Assembly (NCBI RefSeq): GCF_006968745.1
Contig: NZ_CP030118.1
Location: 4,616,399-4,680,398, forward strand
DNA length: 64,000 bases
Source of the DNA: Brasilonema sennae CENA114
GTDB lineage: Bacteria; Cyanobacteriota; Cyanobacteriia; Cyanobacteriales; Nostocaceae
Direction of reading: 5' to 3'
Shown: one piece after another, positions 43,858 to 51,437 of the stretch
Layout of the letters: every line of letters starts with the position of its first letter
Position numbering within the stretch: position 1 is the stretch's first letter
Notes under the pieces: model-generated
Seen by the model: the letters and a program-made list of their open reading frames with translations, nothing else
What the model was told of the DNA's origin: nothing
The model's database searches: none
Position numbers and translations under genes: made by a program

Positions 43858-44531
43858 TGACCATAACTCAACTTTGGACGGCTTTCACGGAAGCTGTTAT
43901 TGCCTTCGTTGCTACCAATATTGATGATATCCTTATCCTGGTGCTATTTTTCTCACAAGTAAATGCCAATTTTCGGCGACGACATATTGTGTTTGGTCAG
44001 TACCTTGGTTTTACAGCGATCATCATTGCTAGCTTACCAGGATTCTTTGGTGGCTTGTTCATCCCGCGAGAATGGATTGGATTCCTGGGATTACTACCGA
44101 TCGCAATTGGTTTAAAGCTATTGGTGAAAAAAGAACAAGAAACTACGCAAGTTCAAACAGTAACCACTGATTTTCACTCCTCCTCACATAGTAACCCCAT
44201 ACTGTCTTTTGTGTTGAGTATTTTGCATCCCCAAACTTATCAAGTTGCAGGAGTAACATTTGCTAATGGCGGTGATAATATCAGTATTTACATACCCTTA
44301 TTTGCTGGTAAGAGCTTTGCTAGTTTGGGAGTAACTTTATGTGTATTTTTTGTCTTAATAGGCGTTTGGTGTGCTGTTGCTTACCTATTGGCTCGTCAAA
44401 GAGCGATTGCTAACATTTTAAGCCGCTACGGTAGAGCCGTTGTTCCTTTTGTATTGATTTGCCTTGGTCTTTTTATCATGTATGAAAGAGGAACATTCAG
44501 CTTGATATTACACTCCTACAGGGGAAACTAA
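43857..44531 (+). CDS. CadD-like transporter, paralogue 3
   Basis: A 224-residue membrane protein: VATNIDDILILVLFFSQVNA, RRRHIVFGQYLGF and AGVTFANGGDNISIYIPLFA. The second motif has GGDN in place of GSDN. The central loop carries His/Ser-rich FHSSSHSNP. Divergent to paralogue 2; its 3' end overlaps the convergent TSUP gene by 24 bp. Substrate unknown. Confidence 0.86.
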   Translation: MTITQLWTAFTEAVIAFVATNIDDILILVLFFSQVNANFRRRHIVFGQYLGFTAIIIASLPGFFGGLFIPREWIGFLGLLPIAIGLKLLVKKEQETTQVQTVTTDFHSSSHSNPILSFVLSILHPQTYQVAGVTFANGGDNISIYIPLFAGKSFASLGVTLCVFFVLIGVWCAVAYLLARQRAIANILSRYGRAVVPFVLICLGLFIMYERGTFSLILHSYRGN

Positions 44532-45311
44532 CTTGTAACTCGCCATGAGCAAGATTGTGTAAATGATAAACCGCAGTGGACGTTGAGGCGCAAGTTGGCA
44601 AAGTTTAGCACCAAGCAGTACCCCAGGTACAGAGCCTAACCATATTGGTAAGACCAAACTCCAGTCAACTGTCCCAAGGGTGAGATGTCCCAAGGAAGTG
44701 AAAAATAATAAAATTGCGGCTTGTGAAATATCTGTACCCACTAACTTACGGGTCTCTAGCTGGAAAAAGGCAATCAGTACCAATGCAAACATCGAACCGG
44801 AGGAGACACTCGTTAAACCAACCAAACAGCCTAGAACTGCTCCCACGCTCATTGCATAAACACAACCAAGCTTTGTTGTCAAGTCAAACTTTGGTAGCTC
44901 TGGTAATTTCAAGTCAGGGAAAAACCATAATACCAGCAGTTGTGTGAGTGCTAACAAACTCATAAACAAAATCATCATTCCAACCAAGTGCAGCAGGATG
45001 TCGTCTAGGTTCTGCTCCCCTGTTTGTTTGATGAAATGCAAAATTCCTACCCCAAAAAGCGATCCGGGAACGCTGCCAAATGCCAGCCACTTCACCACTT
45101 GCACATCGACGGTTCGTTGCTGCCAGTGCTTATAGCCGCCGACAAACTTCATCAGCGTGGCAGCCACAACATCAGAACTCACAGCAATGGAAGGAGGAAC
45201 CTGGAATAAAAAAATGAGCATTGGCGTGATCAAAGATGCCCCACCAATGCCTGTTAAGCCGACGACAATACCAATAAAGAAGCTGAATACGGGTAATAAT
45301 GAGTAATGCAT
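44508..45311 (-). CDS. TSUP-family sulfite/anion exporter (TauE/SafE-like)
   Basis: A 267-residue membrane protein with about eight helices. The family signature FFIGIVVGLTGIGGASLITP (about 11-30) is repeated in the second half as AVLGCLVGLTSVSSGSMFAL. TauE/SafE proteins export small anions such as sulfite or organosulfonates. It overlaps the end of the convergent CadD-like gene. A link to the neighbours is not evident. Confidence 0.88.
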   Translation of the reverse strand: MHYSLLPVFSFFIGIVVGLTGIGGASLITPMLIFLFQVPPSIAVSSDVVAATLMKFVGGYKHWQQRTVDVQVVKWLAFGSVPGSLFGVGILHFIKQTGEQNLDDILLHLVGMMILFMSLLALTQLLVLWFFPDLKLPELPKFDLTTKLGCVYAMSVGAVLGCLVGLTSVSSGSMFALVLIAFFQLETRKLVGTDISQAAILLFFTSLGHLTLGTVDWSLVLPIWLGSVPGVLLGAKLCQLAPQRPLRFIIYTILLMASYKLVSPVGV

Positions 45312-45584
45312 ATTGCTGTTCTAGAAAGGGTTAAAGGTGTTTTATCTCTGACCGGAAGTCAGCTTGGTAGATGCAAACCCCTTTCGCTTGACAAATACAA
45401 TAATTCTATGTCCTTACCGTACTTTAACTCAAAAAGTGAGCGAACGTCTAGCGTAATGGCACAGATGAACAAGAGATTATTATTTACACAGAGAATAAAT
45501 GAATTCTTGAGTTCTTTTGTACTGTGTTAATGGGATGTAGTCAAAACCCGTTGGTAGGAAGGAAGAGTTGTCTAGTAGCTTTCG

Positions 45585-46622
45585 CTATCTTTCTTGGGTT
45601 ACTTTGGATCGTCCAATAATTTTCCTTGCTTCTTCTTCAGCATTCGGGGTCGTGCGCCGAAGTAAAGTATATGTAGTGGTAAGGTCGATTCTTTGCCCAA
45701 TTTGCAGGGTTTTTAGTGGACTAAGAAATTCAAGCTCCACGAAAGCATCTGGAGCGGAATTGGTATAAATTTCAGCACTGCTTTCCTGATCAGGATAACT
45801 AACCGCAGGTTCTCTGGGTGAGTCAATGCGGACTACAACTTTTTCTCCAACCCATAACAACGTACTCGCATCACAGCCTATCTTGTGGGATTTTTTTGGA
45901 TCACGTGTCAATGAGAGCATCCCGTTTTCCACCTTTAAGTTGGCTGGTAACTCCTCGGATTGTCTGTTATATCCTTGAGGAAAAATCGAAGCTTGGGGTA
46001 GGGCAGCGTATACACCCACTGGATCACGCAACTGTGTAATCACCCATACCGCAACGTCTTTTGGCTTGCCTTTGACCTTTTCATAAGTTGTAGAAATAGT
46101 CATCACAGGTTTTTGTGGATGGAGTCGAATCCTGCGGTAAGTCCGAATGCCGTAAAGTGAATCTATAGGAGAAATGAGCGTCACTTCGCTGCCGTCAACC
46201 TTTGCCTGAAGTGGTATGGAATCAAAACCTGTCGGTGGAGGCCAATCTCGCCCCATGATTTTTGTCCAGTCAGACTGAGGTGCAGGCCAAGTTTTATCAC
46301 CCCCGAAATTAACCCATTTTTCTGGCTTGGGATTGGGGGCTTTGCCAAACATTTTCGGATTTTCCCAGAATGTACCTTCTCCATCTAGTAATCGAAACTG
46401 CATAACCCGCCCGATTGCTGGTACTATAACTGCTTCTACTTGACCATTACTCAAAACCCAGGAGTCTCGCCAGCCTTGGTAATTAGTCTTTACTACCGTG
46501 ATTTTTGCATATTGTGATGGAGCTTTTTGGTTCGGGACATTTGCAGTGACTTGTCCCCAACCTACGATAAAAATCGTTAGTAATAAAGCGAAGCAAAACA
46601 GATTCCACGTTTTAGTCTTCAT
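45585..46622 (-). CDS. secreted DUF4380 protein (aldose epimerase-like fold)
   Basis: A 345-residue protein with a signal peptide (about 1-27, FCFALLLTIFIVGWGQVTA). The body is a beta-rich domain with DUF4380 features: SNGQVEAVIVPAIGRVMQFR (about 59-78), NFGGDKTWPAPQSDW, and YGIRTYRRIRLHPQKP. This fold resembles galactose mutarotases. Its ATG overlaps the stop of the SMP-30 gene, so the two are translationally coupled. With the sugar dehydrogenase upstream it may handle sugar anomers in the periplasm; that role is inference. Confidence 0.75.
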   Translation of the reverse strand: MKTKTWNLFCFALLLTIFIVGWGQVTANVPNQKAPSQYAKITVVKTNYQGWRDSWVLSNGQVEAVIVPAIGRVMQFRLLDGEGTFWENPKMFGKAPNPKPEKWVNFGGDKTWPAPQSDWTKIMGRDWPPPTGFDSIPLQAKVDGSEVTLISPIDSLYGIRTYRRIRLHPQKPVMTISTTYEKVKGKPKDVAVWVITQLRDPVGVYAALPQASIFPQGYNRQSEELPANLKVENGMLSLTRDPKKSHKIGCDASTLLWVGEKVVVRIDSPREPAVSYPDQESSAEIYTNSAPDAFVELEFLSPLKTLQIGQRIDLTTTYTLLRRTTPNAEEEARKIIGRSKVTQER

Positions 46623-47566
46623 CGTTTATCCTTCGGCGGTTGCACTCCCGCTACCAAGAGGCGAATACGATAAACACCCTGACCGGCAGTGATGTAAAGT
46701 GTTTTGTAGTCTTTATTACCCCAAGCCAAATTTGTGACTACCTCTGGTACGAGAATTTTACCCAGAAGTTGACCTGTTGGCGAGAAAACCCACACCCCTT
46801 CTGAACCGCTACAGTAGATATTGCCTTGGATATCTACCTTCATGCCATCGGGTACACCTTTGTCTTTCGGTCCAGTTAACTCTGCAAAAACCCTGGTGTT
46901 AGTCAATGTGCCATCTGAATTGACCTCGAAAACACGGATGTGTCCTTTTTCAGAATCACTGACGTAGAGTTTTTTCTCATCAGGAGAGAAAGCGAGTCCA
47001 TTAGGACGCACCATCTCTTTGTTGAGCAAACTCAAGGTTCCATCTGGTTTCAAACGATAAATACCATAAAAGCCAAGTTCTTCCTTCTCCTTACTAATAC
47101 CATAGGGCGGGTCAGTGAAGTAAATGCTACCATCTGACTTGACTACAACGTCGTTTGGGCTATTGAGACGCTTATCCTGGTAGCGTTCAGCCAAAACGGT
47201 TATTTGACCGTTTTTTTCTGTCCGTACAAGCCGGCGCTCATGTTCAGCAGTAATTAACCGTCCTTCCCTATCGAACGTATTGCCGTTGGGATTGCCAGCA
47301 GGACGACGATAGATGGAAATTTTACTGTCAGTTGTCCACTTATAGATAGTATTAGCGGGAATATCACTGAAGAGTAAAAAGCCAAGCGGATGCCAAAGGG
47401 GTCCTTCTGTAAACTTTAAACCATCAGCCAACTTTTCTAGCTTGGTGTTGCTGCTCATGATGGTTTGTAAATTAGCGATCGCTTTTCCCTGACTTTGTTG
47501 TACAGTCAAAATGCTCAGTAATAAACTGTAGGCAGCTATTCGCAAAGTAAATTGTTTCACAATCAC
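46619..47566 (-). CDS. secreted SMP-30/gluconolactonase-like protein
   Basis: A 315-residue six-bladed beta-propeller with an N-terminal signal peptide (about 1-30). Family motifs: FTEGPLWHPLGFLLFSDIPA (about 51-70) with the metal-binding Glu, NGNTFDREGRL, LNSPNDVVVKSDGSIYFTDP, and VRPNGLAFSPDEKKLYVSDS. Such enzymes hydrolyse sugar lactones using a divalent metal. It is coupled by ATGA to the DUF4380 gene and lies downstream of a secreted sugar dehydrogenase on the same strand, separated by a MITE. Confidence 0.87.
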   Translation of the reverse strand: MIVKQFTLRIAAYSLLLSILTVQQSQGKAIANLQTIMSSNTKLEKLADGLKFTEGPLWHPLGFLLFSDIPANTIYKWTTDSKISIYRRPAGNPNGNTFDREGRLITAEHERRLVRTEKNGQITVLAERYQDKRLNSPNDVVVKSDGSIYFTDPPYGISKEKEELGFYGIYRLKPDGTLSLLNKEMVRPNGLAFSPDEKKLYVSDSEKGHIRVFEVNSDGTLTNTRVFAELTGPKDKGVPDGMKVDIQGNIYCSGSEGVWVFSPTGQLLGKILVPEVVTNLAWGNKDYKTLYITAGQGVYRIRLLVAGVQPPKDKR

Positions 47567-47583
47567 CTACCTTAAGCCAACTC

Positions 47584-47744
47584 AGATCTTCCACCATACT
47601 TTTCGTCCGCCAATAAATAAATTTCTTGGCTCAAAGTCTAAGTCCGTTAAAACGGACTGGGTAAGTTTTTGAGTCCGTTTTAACGGACTTGGGTTATTAG
47701 CCTTGAACTTCAGTTCAAGGCGTATCAGCCGGAGGTGCAAGATC
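47584..47744. repeat. MITE, AGATCTTGCACC / TCCGTTTTAACGGACT family, copy 1
   Basis: Ends AGATCTTCCACC and GGTGCAAGATC. The interior carries AGTCCGTTAAAACGGACT twice and the hairpin CCTTGAACTTCAGTTCAAGG. A second copy lies at 57488-57651 and a short relative ends at about 51302. Confidence 0.75.
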
Positions 47745-47827
47745 CGAGCCAACAAGCATTTGATTCGTTTCTTTTGCATAAAAATTTGTTATTTGCTTCT
47801 TTGATAGCGGTTTTGATAATCCCGTGA

Positions 47828-49288
47828 TTATAGTGATGGAACAAGTTTTCTTACTTTACCATCACTCTTAGACGTCACATAGATTTCTCCTGCTTCGTCT
47901 ATGCCAAACCGGACATCAGAACGTTCACTGCCAACGATTTTGAGAAAAGAAGTTTCTCGTTTGCCGTCAAAAAGTCTGAGTTCTTTTATCTTTGCCTGTT
48001 TACCATTAACGAGTTGATTGACAGGCACATGAAAAAAGCGTCCATCATTGCAAAAGTCCGCAAAAATATATTGACCTACCAATTCTGGAATCGCTTTGCC
48101 CCTGTAAACATAACCGCCAGCGATCGCCACCGCATAGTAGCCTGACCAATTAGGTGGTTTGTCATGCTCATATTGAGCAACAGGATATGTGTAACCATAA
48201 TCAGCATCATTTTTAGGTAATGGAAACAGGACATTCTCATTTTTTTCATCAATCACCCAAGTTCCTTCACGGTTTCCCCATCCGTAATTAGCACCTTTGA
48301 TGCCAAGATTCACTTCTTCGATAAAAGCTTGACCAATATCGACAATCAACATTTTGCCTTCGCCACCCATATCCCAGCTAAAACGATGGGGGTTACGCAA
48401 TCCATAAGCCCAAATTTCCCCTAGTTTTTTTGGACTAATATTTGGACTACCATCTTTAACAAAAGGATTGTCCTTGGGAATGCCATATTTGCCATTAGCA
48501 CTATTATTGCCGAAAGGGTTAATACGGAGTATCTTACCAAGGGGAGTGCCGAGGTCTTGTCCATTATTTAGAGGATCTGTATCGCTGACAGGAAAGCCAT
48601 CGCTCCCACCATCTGCTACTGCAATATACAGCATTCCATAATCTGCATTTCCAGGTTTAGGATTAGGATTGAAGCTTAATTGCCCTATATTATGATCTGG
48701 GTAGGGTTTTTCAATACGAAGGATTTCCCGAAAAGTTCCAGAAAAAGTATTAGCAGCAGGATTGGTAGCTTTCCACTCGCGAATCACTTCGTGATGAGAA
48801 CTTTCTATAACCTTGCCTTTGCTATCAAAAATGGTTTTCGTGACTGGAAAATCAGGAATTCGATTATTTTTTTCTTCGCTATGTATAGTGTAAAAAATTC
48901 CATTTTTAGCAAACTCTGGATGAAACGCAAAATAGGAAAAACCCTGTTGTGAAGTTTCATCGCTAAAGCCTGGGCAAACTAAATTTTTTAAATTCATGTA
49001 TACAGAAGCTTTCTCGTTCAAAATGACATAAAGCTTGCCACGCATATCATTAACAAATAACCTTCCACTACCATCACCTGCATGAGTCAAAAGATTCAAT
49101 CGCGCCACTCTCTCGCGTCCTGCTCCACTTATGGGAATTTGCACAACTTCTTTAAGCCCCACACGGAGATTTGATTTTTCAATTTTGACGGGAATGGGGT
49201 TTGTAATCTGGGCAGAGGAAATACTTGAAAAAGCCAAAATTGAAAACAAAACAGAGCAGATACAAAAGAAAATATATAATTTTTTCAT
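47828..49288 (-). CDS. secreted PQQ-type aldose (glucose/sorbosone) dehydrogenase
   Basis: A 486-residue protein from ATG 49288 with a signal peptide (about 1-27). Beta-propeller of the soluble glucose/sorbosone dehydrogenase family: NLLTHAGDGSGRLFVNDMRG (about 65-85), GQLSFNPNP, LGKILRINPFGNN, WAYGLRNPHRFSWDMGGEGK, VDIGQAFIEEVNLG and GGYVYRGKAIPELVGQYIFA. Members oxidise aldoses to lactones with PQQ. No PQQ synthesis gene is in the window. It is upstream of, and in line with, the lactonase and DUF4380 genes. Confidence 0.85.
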   Translation of the reverse strand: MKKLYIFFCICSVLFSILAFSSISSAQITNPIPVKIEKSNLRVGLKEVVQIPISGAGRERVARLNLLTHAGDGSGRLFVNDMRGKLYVILNEKASVYMNLKNLVCPGFSDETSQQGFSYFAFHPEFAKNGIFYTIHSEEKNNRIPDFPVTKTIFDSKGKVIESSHHEVIREWKATNPAANTFSGTFREILRIEKPYPDHNIGQLSFNPNPKPGNADYGMLYIAVADGGSDGFPVSDTDPLNNGQDLGTPLGKILRINPFGNNSANGKYGIPKDNPFVKDGSPNISPKKLGEIWAYGLRNPHRFSWDMGGEGKMLIVDIGQAFIEEVNLGIKGANYGWGNREGTWVIDEKNENVLFPLPKNDADYGYTYPVAQYEHDKPPNWSGYYAVAIAGGYVYRGKAIPELVGQYIFADFCNDGRFFHVPVNQLVNGKQAKIKELRLFDGKRETSFLKIVGSERSDVRFGIDEAGEIYVTSKSDGKVRKLVPSL

Positions 49289-49431
49289 CTTAGAGGATGT
49301 TCGGAAGATCAAAAAAAGCCCATGTAACGGTATTCTGTCAGTATAAACAAATGCGACAGCCTTACACGAGCCATGTCTAATATCTTACTACTGAGCTTCC
49401 ACTACACCACTACAAAATTGGCAGTTTGTCC

Positions 49432-49741
49432 CAAGCGATCGCCCGTACCAACAGCGTTTATAATTCTCATAAAGAATTCGGACTCATTGTAGACTACATC
49501 GGCGTTACCAAAAACCTCACCTCAGCACAACCAGCTTAGTTCCTTAGAACAAGCCTCCCTTGCCATTGACAAACTTTATTCCAGCGATGAAACTGCCCCT
49601 TCCGGCTGGCATTTCAAGGAACAATTACGCAAAGAACTGCGCCAAAAAGTTCGCGCTTTGGTGTTTCACCTCAAGCTAGAAAATTGGAAAGATATTCCAA
49701 GTAAGGTGGATGAGTATGCGATTAAGCACTATGCAAAATAA
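49432..49741 (+). pseudogene. hsdR: type I restriction enzyme HsdR, C-terminal remnant
   Basis: The plus strand reads QAIARTNSVYNSHKEFGLIV followed by DYIGVTKNL, then stops. In another frame it continues SLEQASLAIDKLY, GWHFKEQLRKELRQKVRALV and ENWKDIPSKVDEYAIKHYAK with a stop at 49739-49741. These are motor-domain end and C-terminal segments of HsdR proteins. The N-terminal nuclease/helicase parts and much between are deleted, and no hsdM or hsdS is nearby. Confidence 0.72.
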
Positions 49742-51105
49742 GATATATTAAAGTCTTGGCTGTCTAAAAAGGAAGCTTGAGACAATAATATATTTAATTC
49801 TGACACTAATACTTGATTGCACCAGTATAATGCTTTACCAGTCTTTTTATCCAATTCCCTAACCTTACAAACTAGTAGTGAATTAATCACATATAACTGG
49901 CTAATAATGTGAAAATAAAAACTTTCAGTTTGTCTCCATTCATTTATCTCTTCTATCCCGAAATCCGGAAAAGAAATTTGAATAAAATATATTAAATTAT
50001 TATATTCTTTTATTGCAGATGAAAAATTCTTTTTATGCAGATCTATATAGATGTCACTCGAATATAGTTGTTCTTTCTCTATTAGTAGGTTTTGGATAAA
50101 TTTATATCTATCTTTACTATTATCTTCTATATTTTGTTGTTTTTCTGATTTATAACTCTGTTCATTATAAAGATTATCTTTTAAAGAAGTTATTATTTTT
50201 TGATTTTCAGAATTCTCTTCTTTTAAAGCTTGAATATCAGATTCTTTTTGAGCAATCTCGTTTTGAAGATGCTTTAGCGAACTAGTATATTTAGCTTGTA
50301 ATACGCTAACTTCTCGCTCTGTATCGCTTAACTTCTGCTTGACGAAATTAATTTCATTTTCTTTAGAACTTATTTGAGATTCTAGACGGTTAATAGCTTG
50401 AATATCAGATTCTTTTTGACCAAGCTCGTTTTGAAGATGCTTTAGCGAAGTATATCTAGCTTGTAATGCGCTAACTTCTCGGTCTGTATCGCTTAACTTC
50501 TGCTTGACGAAATTAATTTCATTTTCTTTGGAATTTATTTGAGATTCTAGACGGTTAATAGATTGAACTAGCTGGCTGTTTTCCTGTTTGAGTGATTGAT
50601 TCTCTTCTACAGCTTTATCTCGCTCCTTGATTAATAATTGAGTCGTCTGAAGAACTAAGTCCCATGTAGCATATTCGAGGTCTTCTCTACCTACAGCACC
50701 ACCTAGTTCTTCAATCAATGCTTTTCTGTTAGCTTCTAACTCCTTATTTTTATGCTCCAAAATAGTATTCTCTGCGCGTATTTTTGTTGTAAGTTCTACT
50801 GCTTTATCGCGCTCCCACAACAAATTAAGAATTTTTTCATCTAGCTTCCAAACTTTTTGTTGAAGAGATTGATGGTTAACAAGAATAACCTGAAGTTCTG
50901 CTTCCTGTTTGTTTGAATTAGCTACTATCACAATTAAAGTTTTTATAATTAAATAAAAATGTCTTATGTCCCCAAAATTATCTGTTTTATCTATTTTTGG
51001 TAGCAAAATTAAATCTTGATTGCTCTTGTTAAATTTTCGGTAAAAAAATAGCAAGATTAAAGTTAGAAAAATAAGGGGTAGAGACAATATCATGCTAAAA
51101 ACCAT
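49729..51105 (-). CDS. membrane-anchored coiled-coil protein with internal duplication
   Basis: A 458-residue protein with one N-terminal membrane helix (about 3-22), a long coiled coil (about 60-345), and a folded helical C-terminal domain (about 350-458). The coil contains two nearly identical 55-56 residue units, each beginning INRLESQI(N/S)SKENEINF and ending QKESDIQA, encoded by 50396-50560 and 50228-50395. I know of no named family; a structural or scaffold role is likely. Its 3' end overlaps the hsdR remnant on the other strand by 13 bp. Confidence 0.65.
   Translation of the reverse strand: MVFSMILSLPLIFLTLILLFFYRKFNKSNQDLILLPKIDKTDNFGDIRHFYLIIKTLIVIVANSNKQEAELQVILVNHQSLQQKVWKLDEKILNLLWERDKAVELTTKIRAENTILEHKNKELEANRKALIEELGGAVGREDLEYATWDLVLQTTQLLIKERDKAVEENQSLKQENSQLVQSINRLESQINSKENEINFVKQKLSDTDREVSALQARYTSLKHLQNELGQKESDIQAINRLESQISSKENEINFVKQKLSDTEREVSVLQAKYTSSLKHLQNEIAQKESDIQALKEENSENQKIITSLKDNLYNEQSYKSEKQQNIEDNSKDRYKFIQNLLIEKEQLYSSDIYIDLHKKNFSSAIKEYNNLIYFIQISFPDFGIEEINEWRQTESFYFHIISQLYVINSLLVCKVRELDKKTGKALYWCNQVLVSELNILLSQASFLDSQDFNISYFA
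50228..50560. repeat. tandem 165/168-bp intragenic duplication
   Basis: Two adjacent, nearly identical units inside the coiled-coil gene; one has an extra codon (TSSLKHL versus TSLKHL). High DNA identity suggests a recent duplication. Confidence 0.85.
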
Positions 51106-51437
51106 TTTACTTAATTATTTAAAGTAAATAGGACATTATTATTGTTCGCATGCTGACATTTTGCATCAATAAAAATTGATGGCATTGAGTCACTCAGTAT
51201 TAAGCTATAAGTCTTTATTTAGCGAGAAAAGCCAATAAAAATCATGTATTTTTATGCACCTCTTTTTATATTGTACGGTTTTATACGGAGAGGTGCAAGA
51301 TCTGAGCATGGGTACTGGTCTAATAATTAACACTTAGGAGTTTTTGTATTGCTATGCCTGTCCTGCAAATCGGTCAAACCAGCGATCGCTCCTAAAATCT
51401 TGCTTTTGCTCAACATTTGTCTTTTACCTCTACGAAC
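51106..51437. other. intergenic region with small palindromic repeat
   Basis: A 332-bp spacer between two minus-strand genes. About 51254-51302 is an inverted pair TTATGCACCTC / GAGGTGCAAGATCT, related to the MITE ends at 47584-47744. No gene seen. Confidence 0.4.
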
